64,000 bases of DNA from Bacteroides finegoldii DSM 17565 (GTDB lineage: Bacteria > Bacteroidota > Bacteroidia > Bacteroidales > Bacteroidaceae). The notes beneath the pieces were generated by a model that was not told where the DNA came from, ran no database searches, and saw only the letters and a list, made by a program, of their open reading frames with translations. Positions within the stretch are counted from its first letter, which is position 1. Each line of letters opens with the position of its first letter. The stretch lies in contig NZ_GG688321.1 of the NCBI RefSeq assembly GCF_000156195.1, positions 243,260-307,259 on the forward strand, written 5' to 3'. Both the position numbers and the translations under genes were made by a program. Shown one piece after another: positions 1 through 9,542 of this stretch.

Positions 1-573
1 TTTCTGGGGAACTACGTTTTCATCCGCCATCTCGGTGAAGACGGAGTGGCAGCATTCAGTATTGCCTGTTACTTCTTCCCTATCATCTTCATGGTCTATA
101 ATGCCATTGCACAATCCGCACAGCCGATTATCAGCTATAACTTCGGAGCCGGACAACCCGAGCGTGTACGAAAGACACTGCATCTCGCCATTCGGACCGC
201 TTTAATCTGCGGTATCAGCTTTTTCATTCTTACCGTACTATGCTGCCAAGACATCGTTTCGTTATTCATTGACCGCAGCTACGCTGCATTTGATATAGCA
301 GTAAACGGGCTTCCTTATTTCGGAGTAGGATTCATTTTCTTTGCCGTCAACATGATTGGCATTGGTTATTATCAGAGTGTCGAAAGAGGTCAGCGGGCAA
401 CAATTATCACTCTTCTCCGGGGAGTCGTATTTATGTTGATCGGATTCTTTGCGCTCCCTCCGGTATTGGGTATACCGGGTATCTGGCTAGCCGTACCATT
501 GACAGAGTTATTAACCACTTTCTATATTTTCGGAATTTATTTGAAAGATCGTTTCATTGTCTGCCGACGATAA
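1..573 (+). CDS. MATE family efflux transporter, C-terminal part
   Basis: The reading frame is open from the first base of the window, so the gene starts upstream and only the last 190 residues are visible. They contain several hydrophobic segments and the MATE-type stretch YNFGAGQPERVRKTL, a loop typical of NorM/DinF-like proteins. Members export cationic drugs or metabolites using a Na+ or H+ gradient in the inner membrane. The gene converges with the MFS gene that ends at 695. Substrate cannot be told from the sequence. Confidence 0.85.
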   Translation, partial: FLGNYVFIRHLGEDGVAAFSIACYFFPIIFMVYNAIAQSAQPIISYNFGAGQPERVRKTLHLAIRTALICGISFFILTVLCCQDIVSLFIDRSYAAFDIAVNGLPYFGVGFIFFAVNMIGIGYYQSVERGQRATIITLLRGVVFMLIGFFALPPVLGIPGIWLAVPLTELLTTFYIFGIYLKDRFIVCRR

Positions 574-694
574 ATCAAAGAGACTCCGGAATTATTGCAA
601 TATGTACCTTTAAAACATATAGCGTCTTACTTGTGGATAACTCCGCAGTCGCTAAGTAGGATTCGGGCGAAGATAGCATCTTCTCGCAATAATA

Positions 695-1864
695 CTACGC
701 TTTCGAGGTCTTCACCCCAAAAGCACAATAAGTCAAATAACACACACAAGCTAAAGTAACAAAAACACCTCCGATCACACCTACTATTCCAATCGCAAAT
801 CCAATAACTGGAGTAACGACTCCGCCACCGGCAACAGCAGTAATCATCAATCCTGAAATTTGGTTTGCTTTTTCCGGCCTTGCCTGTAAAGCCATCGAAT
901 AAATGATAGAAAATACGGATGAGGCAAAGAAGCCGACAGCACCGATACAAATCAGATTCACCATATCATTTTTTACAAAGGCCAGAATAAGCAAAGAGAA
1001 AATACAGGCAACAATATTCACACGGAAATATTTCATTTCAGCAATACGGGCTAACAAGAAAGCACCCAACAAAGCACCTACCGTACGGCTTAAAAAATAA
1101 ACCTGTGGGGCAAACTTCACTTGTTCTGCCGTCCAGTCAAATCGTTCCGCCATCAGTTTGGAGCTAATAAAGTTGGTAGCAACATCTACTCCCACAATAA
1201 AAAAGATACCCAGAAACAACAACAGAATCGTTTTATCCTTCAACAAAGAAAAAGTATCACTGATAGAAAGTTGTTGGGTTGCGGCACTGGAAGCTTCCCG
1301 TTTAACAGGTGTAGCCATCAGCCAAATGGCAGACAATAACGTGATAAAGCCTAATATAGGAAAACAATAATACCATTTGTCATCTCCAAAATGTGCTACA
1401 GCCAGCAACACAATCTCCGGCCCGACGAGAGAAGACACAGCTTTAATCACTTGTCCTGCTGTCAAACTACTTGTCAGCAAACGTTGGCTGGTTACCACAT
1501 TACTCAATAACGGATTCAATGAAACCTGTAAAATGGCATTGCCAATTCCCAAAAGAGCATAAGCTATCATACAAGTCGCACTGTTATAAACGACTAATGG
1601 CAGCAGCATACCCACTACCGTTATTCCCATACTAAGTAAAACCGTATTTTTACGTCCCCATTTGTTCATCTGATTTCCAACAGGAATACCTAAAAACAGG
1701 AACCAGATAAAAACCAATGAAGGAACAAATCCCGTCATCACGGGAGACCAGTCGAAAGTACGTTGAACATAATCGGACGAAATACCGACTATGTCACAGA
1801 AGCCCATTACAAAGAACCCGAAAAGAACGGGAAGGGCGGCATAAATAGAATTTTGTGTTTTCAT
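695..1864 (-). CDS. MFS sugar transporter, last gene of the mannoside operon
   Basis: This 389-residue protein has about twelve hydrophobic segments and MFS signatures such as NKWGRKNTVLL in the loop after the second segment and a glycine-rich fourth segment with GIGNAILQVSLNPLL. The layout resembles the FucP/GlcP sugar:proton symporter group. It is the last gene of the mannoside locus, 78 bp behind the GH92 gene, with a hairpin in the gap that could lower its expression. By context it probably brings mannose or a short mannoside from the periplasm into the cytoplasm for the ROK kinase. Specificity is inferred from position only. Confidence 0.85.
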   Translation of the reverse strand: MKTQNSIYAALPVLFGFFVMGFCDIVGISSDYVQRTFDWSPVMTGFVPSLVFIWFLFLGIPVGNQMNKWGRKNTVLLSMGITVVGMLLPLVVYNSATCMIAYALLGIGNAILQVSLNPLLSNVVTSQRLLTSSLTAGQVIKAVSSLVGPEIVLLAVAHFGDDKWYYCFPILGFITLLSAIWLMATPVKREASSAATQQLSISDTFSLLKDKTILLLFLGIFFIVGVDVATNFISSKLMAERFDWTAEQVKFAPQVYFLSRTVGALLGAFLLARIAEMKYFRVNIVACIFSLLILAFVKNDMVNLICIGAVGFFASSVFSIIYSMALQARPEKANQISGLMITAVAGGGVVTPVIGFAIGIVGVIGGVFVTLACVCYLTYCAFGVKTSKA

Positions 1865-1895
1865 GTTTAACCCACTATATTATAAAATGTAAAAT

Positions 1896-1930
1896 CCCCG
1901 GTGTCCTGTCAAGCAACATCGACACCGAGG
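1896..1930 (-). terminator. Intercistronic hairpin between GH92 and MFS genes
   Basis: CCCCGGTGTC and GACACCGAGG pair over 10 bp with one mismatch around a 15-nt loop. Read on the minus strand the hairpin is followed by ATTTTACATTTT. It could be a partial terminator or an mRNA-end stabiliser that reduces expression of the transporter relative to the enzymes. Confidence 0.5.
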
Positions 1931-1942
1931 AAAATAAGCTGT

Positions 1943-4318
1943 TTATTCAGAACAATGAGGCGGATTTTCCACTCCCCATTTCTCATTCGGTTGATTTCCC
2001 ATTGTGAGTTTCAATGTCCCACCTTTATAGAGTTCATCCCGGTACAACCAGCACTGTTCCAATGGTTTGCCATTCAGCGTAGCCGACTGTACATAATATG
2101 CATCCGGGGTATTACCTGTCGTTTCAATCACAAACGTTTTTCCAGTTGCATTCACCGGACTAAGTTTAATTTCAATCTTATCAAACAATGGACTGCCCAT
2201 CTGGAAAGTCGGCCGTTCACAAGCTCCTCCCTGTACATCGAACAATCCCATTGCTGCCATCACATACCAGGCTCCTAACTGTCCCTGGTCTTCATCCTGA
2301 CCATAACCATAACCATGTTCTCCGTTTGTTCCATAAAACTCATCACAGATCAAACGCGTCCATTTCTGTGTCAGGTAAGGCTTACCGGAGAAATTAAACA
2401 ACCAGGAAATATGAAGACTGGGCTGGTTTCCGTGATTATAAGGGCTCTGTAAACCAGAGAAAGCATTTACTACTTTTCCACCACCAAAAATCGACTTACG
2501 GGCTTCTGTGAAGATAGAATCCAACCGATTGTTAAACTCATCTTTGCCGACTTTTTCAATCAAACGAGCCGGATTCTGCGGTACAAAGAAAGTATATTGC
2601 ATTGCATTCCCTTCCTGAAAACCTCTCCATGATTCCAATGGATTAAAGTTATCAATAAACTCACCATTGGGTACTCTCGGACGAATCATCTTCAGCGAAT
2701 CATCAAACAACTTTTCCCAACCTGCAGAAAGCTCCATCAAACGCTTATAATCTTCCGTACGTCCCAAAGCTTTTGCCCATTGAGCCACTGCATAAGCACT
2801 AAAACTATATTCTAATGTGTGAGATACGGAGAAGCTCGAACCTTCCGGATGTGTGCCGAAATGAACACTGTTCTCATAAGGCACATACCCTCTCTCTACA
2901 AACTGTTTCACATCCATCTTGCCTGCCCCTTCAATGCGGCCTTCCCAGCCTAATTCATTCTTCAAGGCTGCCTGATAAGCAGTTTCCACATCAAAGTTAC
3001 GAATTCCGCTATTATAAGCACCTGCTAAAGTGATGCTCACCATATTGGTTCCCACTCCGGAAACATACTTGCTGGTAGCAATACCATCCCCTAGCCAACC
3101 GGCATCCTTATACACCAGCAACTGACTGTTTACAAAGTCATTATAGTACTCCGGATATGCCAATGCCCAAAGAGAAGTCAGATTCCAGTAAGCTCCCCAA
3201 ACCGCATCCGTATTATAGTGATTATATTCCGGTTTACCATCCTTAGTCAAAGGTATCTGACCAATGGTACCGTCATTTTTAGGATAAGCTCCGTTGACAT
3301 CGCTGGCAAGCCCTCTACCCAATAATGCATGATACAACCCGGTATAGAATTTGATTTTGCTATCTTCCGTACCTCCAGAAACCAAGATGCGGCTCAAAGA
3401 CTCATTCCATTTATCCGTAGTCGCTTTCATAGCCTCATCAAAAGCCAAGTCTTTCGCCTCCGATTCCAAATTCACTTTCGCATTTTCTATGGAAGTATAC
3501 GATAAACCTATTTTTACATTGACTATCTCGTCTTTCTTTGTTTTATAATTCAGACACATGATAGCACCCGGCCCTTTTATTTCATTACGAGCCATCAAAG
3601 CACTATCTTGATAGAAAACTTCGACAGATTCCGGCGCACGGTCCAATTTTGCATAAAAATACATGGCAACCGAGGCACCTGCCTGATATTTCTTCACATA
3701 TTCCGGCTCTGTAATCACATAACCTTCAATAGTATTTCCATCTACCTGTCTGATGTACGCATCACGCACAGCTCCACTTTCGCCCTGGCGATTGCCGATA
3801 TTAAACAATATATGGGCATTCTCCGATTCCGGGAATGTATAACGCTGGAATCCGACACGAGCCGTAGCAGTAAGTTCAGCCTTTACCTGATAATCCTTTA
3901 ATAACACAGAATAATATCCCGGACGTGCAGTTTCATCTTTTTTATCAAAGCGGGAACGGAAACCTTTATCCGGTTCTTCCAGCTTTCCGGGGTTTGTTTT
4001 CACTTCTCCCGTAACAGGCATCAGTGAAATTCCTCCTATCTGAAACTCGTGCAAGCAGGGAAAACCATCAATAGAAGCATGACCGTCCTCATAACCTACA
4101 GCCTCCCAACCTTGATTATTTCCGTACGTGCCGTTTGTAGATGCACCCAGCTTAGCTAAACCGAAAGGCTCGGCAGCCGGAGTATAGAAAAACCACCGAC
4201 TATGAACCGTACCAATATTCGGATTCACATACTCTACCAGATTGGGACGATCAGGTGTTTTGCACCCTACAACACCTGCCAGAATCAACAGGCTACCTAT
4301 CCATTTTAATTTCATCAT
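1943..4318 (-). CDS. GH92 family alpha-mannosidase lipoprotein
   Basis: At 791 residues this is the usual size for GH92, a family of calcium-dependent exo-acting alpha-mannosidases. A lipoprotein signal ends at Cys19 (LAGVVGC). The N-terminal domain starts with the family hallmark VEYVNPNIGT, and the C-terminal half contains GYGQDEDQGQLGAWYVMAAM, equivalent to the family's DDxGQMSAW segment carrying catalytic acids. Two conserved segments differ from the common form (see findings), so the linkage and leaving group may differ from alpha-1,2-mannobiose. The start codon abuts the stop of the upstream GH76 gene, so the two are translationally coupled. It probably trims mannose from oligosaccharides at the cell surface or in the periplasm. 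Confidence 0.9.
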   Translation of the reverse strand: MMKLKWIGSLLILAGVVGCKTPDRPNLVEYVNPNIGTVHSRWFFYTPAAEPFGLAKLGASTNGTYGNNQGWEAVGYEDGHASIDGFPCLHEFQIGGISLMPVTGEVKTNPGKLEEPDKGFRSRFDKKDETARPGYYSVLLKDYQVKAELTATARVGFQRYTFPESENAHILFNIGNRQGESGAVRDAYIRQVDGNTIEGYVITEPEYVKKYQAGASVAMYFYAKLDRAPESVEVFYQDSALMARNEIKGPGAIMCLNYKTKKDEIVNVKIGLSYTSIENAKVNLESEAKDLAFDEAMKATTDKWNESLSRILVSGGTEDSKIKFYTGLYHALLGRGLASDVNGAYPKNDGTIGQIPLTKDGKPEYNHYNTDAVWGAYWNLTSLWALAYPEYYNDFVNSQLLVYKDAGWLGDGIATSKYVSGVGTNMVSITLAGAYNSGIRNFDVETAYQAALKNELGWEGRIEGAGKMDVKQFVERGYVPYENSVHFGTHPEGSSFSVSHTLEYSFSAYAVAQWAKALGRTEDYKRLMELSAGWEKLFDDSLKMIRPRVPNGEFIDNFNPLESWRGFQEGNAMQYTFFVPQNPARLIEKVGKDEFNNRLDSIFTEARKSIFGGGKVVNAFSGLQSPYNHGNQPSLHISWLFNFSGKPYLTQKWTRLICDEFYGTNGEHGYGYGQDEDQGQLGAWYVMAAMGLFDVQGGACERPTFQMGSPLFDKIEIKLSPVNATGKTFVIETTGNTPDAYYVQSATLNGKPLEQCWLYRDELYKGGTLKLTMGNQPNEKWGVENPPHCSE

Positions 4319-5515
4319 TTATTTCATTTTTCTGTTTGTAACTTCTCCTTTAATTATTGCCACACGTGCATAATATTCCGGTACACACGAAGCGTCCAAT
4401 AACCATTTCGGCTTACGTTTTTCATCAGTCCGCCCTGTCCAGTCATGATACATCAGTCCCGCCTGATCACGTGCATGATCCCAAGCATAATCCAGTCCTT
4501 TTATCATCGTATCCACATATTTTGAATCCCCCGTAACATTGTACAGATCGTGATAACCTCTAAACAAAACCAAATTAAACCAAGGCAAATCTGCAATATA
4601 AGGAATACCGTCTTCCGTGTATTTAAAGAACACTTTGTAACTTCCTTCTGCCAGAAATTTAGCATTATTCAGATACGCCTGCTCACCCGTATAATTATAT
4701 AAAGCTACAGCTGCTTGTAACAAAGTACCTGTATTGTAAGTATACAAATCCGGGCATACTGCTGAAGTCGTTGTTAACCATGAGTTCCAAACGACTCCTC
4801 TTTCCGGATCTTTCAGATATTTATCAATCCAATGATAGAACTTCTTTCCCACCTCCAGATAATACTCATCTTTAGTTGCTTCATAAAGTTTTAAAGCCAA
4901 CACCATCGCTTTTCCGTTAGAACAGGCAGGTTTCTGATCTTTCACTCCTTCCAGCCAGGAAACAGCTCCTTCAAAGTTCTCATCCCAACCACTTAAAATA
5001 AAGGTCAATACCTGTTTCGCTTTCTCCAGATAATGAGGATTTTTAGTTACCAAGTAAGAATCAATATAATCAATACCCACTAAACCATTGTCATCATAAT
5101 AGCGGTCTACCTTTCCAAATTGAACAGGGTAAGCCTGATAACCGAAAGGAACGCATGTTGTATCATAATAATGTTCCATCGCCATCACCATCGAATCGAC
5201 ATAAACTGTATATTTCTCCGGTTCGATGGCAGCCATCAATACTGCTGAAGAAAAGACACCACTCATAGGCCATAGGTAAGAAACCTCTTGTGCCTGTCGG
5301 GTAGAATCATTAAAATAAGTCAGATCAGGACGATGACTACCGGGATAATATTCAGAGAAGAGACCGTATTTGGGAACCCGATAGAGTTCCCAGACACGTT
5401 GAAACATTTCTTCCGCCTTATCTTTGTTCGGAGTCGCTTTGGGCTCTCCTGCACAAGAGAAAAGCATGGATACCGCTGATACAAATAAAACTATATTTCT
5501 AATTTTACCATTCAT
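4319..5515 (-). CDS. GH76 family alpha-1,6-mannanase lipoprotein (copy 2)
   Basis: This 398-residue protein has a lipoprotein signal with Cys21 (AVSMLFSC) and an (alpha/alpha)6-barrel-type sequence rich in aromatic residues. The paired aspartates expected for GH76 catalysis are visible as YYDDNGLVGID (Asp141-Asp142). GH76 enzymes cleave alpha-1,6-mannan backbones internally. It lies 3 bp after the other GH76 gene and abuts GH92, all on one transcript. The two GH76 proteins are clearly different, so they probably split duties, for example surface versus periplasm or long versus short chains; that division is inferred. Confidence 0.87.
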   Translation of the reverse strand: MNGKIRNIVLFVSAVSMLFSCAGEPKATPNKDKAEEMFQRVWELYRVPKYGLFSEYYPGSHRPDLTYFNDSTRQAQEVSYLWPMSGVFSSAVLMAAIEPEKYTVYVDSMVMAMEHYYDTTCVPFGYQAYPVQFGKVDRYYDDNGLVGIDYIDSYLVTKNPHYLEKAKQVLTFILSGWDENFEGAVSWLEGVKDQKPACSNGKAMVLALKLYEATKDEYYLEVGKKFYHWIDKYLKDPERGVVWNSWLTTTSAVCPDLYTYNTGTLLQAAVALYNYTGEQAYLNNAKFLAEGSYKVFFKYTEDGIPYIADLPWFNLVLFRGYHDLYNVTGDSKYVDTMIKGLDYAWDHARDQAGLMYHDWTGRTDEKRKPKWLLDASCVPEYYARVAIIKGEVTNRKMK

Positions 5516-5518
5516 ACA

Positions 5519-6745
5519 CTATTCTTCCGTCACAGTTTCCCCTTTATACAAAGCTATAATTCCCAGAGATTCTAGTGCAGCATCCTGCATCAACAACTGT
5601 TCAGCCCGTTTCGGGTCTGTTCCAGTCCAATCTTCATAAAACAGTCCGCTTGACAAACGAGCATTCTCGTATGCATAATCCAAGAAGTTAATGAATGTTT
5701 TGATATAATTACCTGCATTTTTGTAATAAGGTTCAATATCAATAAAGGCACGGATCAGTTTTGTTGTAAACCAAGGATCATGATCAGGATAAGCTAACGC
5801 CAACCCATTAAGCGGACGTACAAAATAATTATACGCACCTTCAGAAGAAGCAATGGCATTGTCCAGATAAGTTTGTTCACCTGTTATTTTATACAGACGG
5901 ACTCCGTTAGAAATCATTACACCAGTATTGTAAGTCCATTTTGTTTTATTAATAGATCCGTCCGCTTGTTTATCATTCCAGTAGCAAGCATCTTCCGGAT
6001 CACGCAGATTATTCAACGTCCAAGCATATAAACGTTTTGCCAAAGCTAAAACATCTGCTTTTTCCTCTTGAGGACATACTGAATAATATTCAAGTAAGAA
6101 TAGTGTTGCATATCCATTGGCACACGTAGGCTTATTGGAATCACCAACTCCCTGCTGTCCCTTCTGATCCTCATTCCACCAAAGACCTCCTCCAAATGTA
6201 TCATCTTCACCTTCTTGCAAAAATGCCACGATTCTTTTGGCCTTTGTCAAATAGTCTTGATTATTTAGCAAATTAAAAGCCTCTACCAATTCAATCCCTA
6301 CAATAGAGTTATCATCATAAAAACGCGTTCCACTACCAGTAGTACCATTAGTTTGAGAACCATAACCACCCACAGCTCCATCAGGGGTTGAATAATAAAC
6401 TTCAAAGCGGTCAACCATAGTTGCATAATTCACATCATAGCCCAAAGAATGTAAAGCTGCGACCCCTGATACCAGTCCGTCATACGGCCATAAGAAAGAA
6501 GCCGAGTTATCACCATCTTTCTTGGGATAATTTTCATTATACAATCCTTCTGTCGCCCCACTATTGATCCGGTAACACTGATTAATCAAATCAAACTGCT
6601 CTTTAGCGCGTTTATGATAAACGACTTCCTCTCCGGGTTCTGACGGAGTAATCGGTGTAGGCGGAATATATTTCTCTACGTCATCTCCGGCACAGGAGAA
6701 TAATAGTGCCGGAAGAATAGCTAAAATAGTCTTTATCTTTTTCAT
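5519..6745 (-). CDS. GH76 family alpha-1,6-mannanase lipoprotein (copy 1)
   Basis: This 408-residue lipoprotein has its lipid-anchor Cys at position 18 (LPALLFSC), followed by a proline- and acid-rich spacer, which suits a surface-exposed enzyme. The GH76 catalytic aspartate pair appears in RFYDDNSIVGIE (Asp144-Asp145). The expected activity is endo-cleavage of alpha-1,6-linked mannan. It sits 12 bp after the SusE-like gene, where surface glycanases are normally found in Sus-type loci. Similarity to the next gene suggests an old duplication. Confidence 0.87.
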   Translation of the reverse strand: MKKIKTILAILPALLFSCAGDDVEKYIPPTPITPSEPGEEVVYHKRAKEQFDLINQCYRINSGATEGLYNENYPKKDGDNSASFLWPYDGLVSGVAALHSLGYDVNYATMVDRFEVYYSTPDGAVGGYGSQTNGTTGSGTRFYDDNSIVGIELVEAFNLLNNQDYLTKAKRIVAFLQEGEDDTFGGGLWWNEDQKGQQGVGDSNKPTCANGYATLFLLEYYSVCPQEEKADVLALAKRLYAWTLNNLRDPEDACYWNDKQADGSINKTKWTYNTGVMISNGVRLYKITGEQTYLDNAIASSEGAYNYFVRPLNGLALAYPDHDPWFTTKLIRAFIDIEPYYKNAGNYIKTFINFLDYAYENARLSSGLFYEDWTGTDPKRAEQLLMQDAALESLGIIALYKGETVTEE

Positions 6746-6757
6746 AACTTAGTTTTA

Positions 6758-7897
6758 TTAATTAATCGGAGTCACATTAGTAAATGTATGTATCATCAAT
6801 CCATCCGCGTTCGTATCGATAGTGATAGTCGCATGCGTATAATCCAGACTACCTTTCATTTTCCAAAGGTGTTCCCATTGACTCCATTGGAACTCATACA
6901 AAGCATAGAAAGAAGCAGGTTCTCCACCCACCGGGCGTTCGGCACTCACATCATCGCCTCTACCCCAACACATATCACCACCATTTACTTGAGCTATAAA
7001 GTAATAACGCTCTTCTATATAAGTCAACCAACTAGGAGGATTTGTTTCCGGTTTAGAAGGATCAAGGAAGCGAATATCGCCCTCTCCTACAAATTTACCA
7101 TTACCAACATATTGCAATACAGCTATATCAGCAAATGTCGCTCCCCAAATACAACGAACAGAAGAACCTATTTTTTCTGTCGTCATAGCCATTGTATTAA
7201 AGTTTACAGTCAGACGGGTTACCTCTTCGGAGGCAGTTACTGCCGTTTCACCATCACCCTCTCTCAACTTCGAACTATCATCAATATAATAACTGAATGT
7301 TTCACCTGTCGTAGCAGACTTAAATGAGATATTTCCAGCAGACAATTTTGTATAAATCTGGAAAACTCCCTCTTCTACACAACGGAACGGAATTCCGCCT
7401 TGTCCACCGTTCTCCGTAGCCGAACCATATAAATACAATTCTGCCGGAATATTATCAATTCCCTCCCCACGAGTCACAGTGATATTAGCCACCTTATCGG
7501 ACTTCTTCACCACTCCTCCTTTCGAAGCAGTCACTGTCCATTTAATATCCCCTGTTCCCAAAGGATAAATACCAGCATTTCTGGCAATCGTATTAATAGC
7601 CGCATGAGTAATCGACAAACTGGGATTGGCTCCCAAATCACTTTTCATTGTAGCCAGTGGCTTTGAAAAGTCTCCGTCTGCTTTGTCAAACAAAACCTCG
7701 TACAATACAATTCCGCCATCTGCCGCACCGCCTCCGGACCATGATAGCACAACAGGTACTGAAGATGACACATCCAACTGGATAGAGGCAGGGGAATTCA
7801 ATTCCGTAGGGACTGTAAAATCCGCATTCAATTCATAATCTTCCTGACAGGATACCATTGCCAGAAATACTGAACATATTAATAATATCTTTTTCAT
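6758..7897 (-). CDS. SusE-like surface glycan-binding lipoprotein
   Basis: The 379-residue product carries a lipoprotein signal with Cys17 (FLAMVSCQEDYEL). The N-terminal region (about residues 20-140) matches the SusE-type beta-sandwich in layout, with SPASIQLDVSSSVPVVLSW near its start; the C-terminal half is predicted beta-rich and resembles starch-binding-like domains of SusE/SusF. It is probably a surface glycan-binding protein that helps SusC/D capture mannan. I chose the ATG at 7897, not one 36 bases upstream, because it begins the signal peptide directly and follows an AAGGAA ribosome-binding sequence. Confidence 0.8.
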   Translation of the reverse strand: MKKILLICSVFLAMVSCQEDYELNADFTVPTELNSPASIQLDVSSSVPVVLSWSGGGAADGGIVLYEVLFDKADGDFSKPLATMKSDLGANPSLSITHAAINTIARNAGIYPLGTGDIKWTVTASKGGVVKKSDKVANITVTRGEGIDNIPAELYLYGSATENGGQGGIPFRCVEEGVFQIYTKLSAGNISFKSATTGETFSYYIDDSSKLREGDGETAVTASEEVTRLTVNFNTMAMTTEKIGSSVRCIWGATFADIAVLQYVGNGKFVGEGDIRFLDPSKPETNPPSWLTYIEERYYFIAQVNGGDMCWGRGDDVSAERPVGGEPASFYALYEFQWSQWEHLWKMKGSLDYTHATITIDTNADGLMIHTFTNVTPIN

Positions 7898-7926
7898 AAT
7901 TGTTCCTTTTTGAGTCGTTAAACCAA

Positions 7927-9534
7927 TTACCAATTCGGATTCTGCACCAAATTACCATTCAAGTCACGTTCAGCCTGTGGTATAGGCCACAAATAATGTT
8001 TATTTGCATTAAAAGCTCTATTTTCAACCCGAACGTATCCGTTATCCGTACCTACCACTTCATTCGTCTTCAATCCGTGACACCATCCGTTCAATACATC
8101 ATCCGCAATTCTCCAACGGATAATATCCTTATGACGATGACCCTCCAATGCCAGTTCCGAACGACGTTCATTCCGTACAATCTCAATCAGTTTATCTTTA
8201 GAAGCTCCTTCCGGGAATTCCACTGCCGAAGCAAGTGTAAATCCGGCTCTATCACGAATTGGTTTAATAGTTGCATCCCAAGCCGTCTTATCCAGTTCAC
8301 CTAACTCTGCCAATGCTTCCGCATTCATCAATAGAATATCAGCATAACGAATCAAAATCGGATTCAAACCGGAATAAAGAGTAGCACGATACGTATTATC
8401 CCAGTATTTCTTGATATAATAACCGGTAGCCGAACAATCCGATCCTACACCGTATCCATCTTTACCTTCTCCTTTCTCACAGTTGATAACGACTTCTGTT
8501 CCGTCAGCCAACGTATATGAGTTCCCAGTATACATCACTGTTGCTTTCAAACGTGGATCACGATTAGCATACGGATTACTTTCGTCAAACGATGTTCCTG
8601 TCTCTCTTATTGTTTTTCCATCTAGCATAATATAACTGTCTACCAACTCCTGCAAAGGAGAAAGCTGGGAATATCCCCCCAATGAAGGTGGCAGGAAAGC
8701 ATACATCATCTGATGTTCACGGCTGGTCGGACGATACTGTGCATCCAAAATTACTTCAGAGTTGTATTCATTAGCAATCTCAAACAATCCTGCATAACTT
8801 CCAAAGAGCCTAAAACCTCCCTCCGTCATAATGGTGGACGTGATATTTTTCACTTGCGTCCAGTTACCTTCGAACAGATAAATTTTAGCTTTGATAGCCA
8901 TTGCCGCCCAACGGGTAATCCGTCCTTTATTATCCGCATCATAAGAAGTCGGCAGGTAATTACCGTTAATCACTTCATCCAAATCCGCCAACATATTAGC
9001 AATGACAGTAGCTCTATCTGTACGTGCGATAGACATACTTTCCTTAATAGAAAGCACTTTCGTTGTATAAGGCACATCTCCGAACTTCGTATACAATTCA
9101 TAATAATTATAAGCACGAAGCACTTTAGCCTCACCGATATAACGTTTCTTCAATTCCGGATCTAAATCAGGAACCCGGTCAATATTTTCGAGCAACTGGT
9201 TGCACATACGGATACCCGTATAACGTCCGTCCCAAACCTGTTTCACGTAAGAGTCGGCTGTAGAATATGAACCATTACCAATATTTTGTGTAAAATCATT
9301 AGGTTGTTTGGTATATGCATTGTCCGTCATAGCTTCACTATAAAGCTGTTCGTCCATATTTCCCAAATACGTATAGCAATTATTCAACGCCTTGACAGCT
9401 GCTTCAGGATCTTCTTCCCAATAAGTCAGGTCCGTTTCTCTGTCATACGGTGCCGTATCCAAGTCAACACAAGAGGCACCGCCCACTACCAAAACAGCAG
9501 ATAAAATCAAATTCTTTATAGTTGTTTTCATCAC
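7927..9534 (-). CDS. SusD/RagB family glycan-binding lipoprotein
   Basis: This 535-residue protein has a lipoprotein signal ending at Cys22 (VVGGASC), followed by a SusD-type N-terminus (DLDTAPYDRETDLTYW), TPR-like helices, and the C-terminal region with FPEGASKDKLIEIVRNERR and EGHRHKDIIRWR that is characteristic of the family. SusD proteins form the lid of the SusC transporter and bind the glycan. It begins 8 bp after susC. The ligand is inferred to be an alpha-mannan fragment from the enzymes encoded downstream. Confidence 0.95.
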   Translation of the reverse strand: MMKTTIKNLILSAVLVVGGASCVDLDTAPYDRETDLTYWEEDPEAAVKALNNCYTYLGNMDEQLYSEAMTDNAYTKQPNDFTQNIGNGSYSTADSYVKQVWDGRYTGIRMCNQLLENIDRVPDLDPELKKRYIGEAKVLRAYNYYELYTKFGDVPYTTKVLSIKESMSIARTDRATVIANMLADLDEVINGNYLPTSYDADNKGRITRWAAMAIKAKIYLFEGNWTQVKNITSTIMTEGGFRLFGSYAGLFEIANEYNSEVILDAQYRPTSREHQMMYAFLPPSLGGYSQLSPLQELVDSYIMLDGKTIRETGTSFDESNPYANRDPRLKATVMYTGNSYTLADGTEVVINCEKGEGKDGYGVGSDCSATGYYIKKYWDNTYRATLYSGLNPILIRYADILLMNAEALAELGELDKTAWDATIKPIRDRAGFTLASAVEFPEGASKDKLIEIVRNERRSELALEGHRHKDIIRWRIADDVLNGWCHGLKTNEVVGTDNGYVRVENRAFNANKHYLWPIPQAERDLNGNLVQNPNW

Positions 9535-9542
9535 GGTACAGT

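Noticed and set aside
632..640. A perfect DnaA box (TGTGGATAA, minus orientation)
   Set aside because: A single 9-mer is expected by chance at about this rate in a window this size; there is no cluster and it is 45 kb from dnaA.
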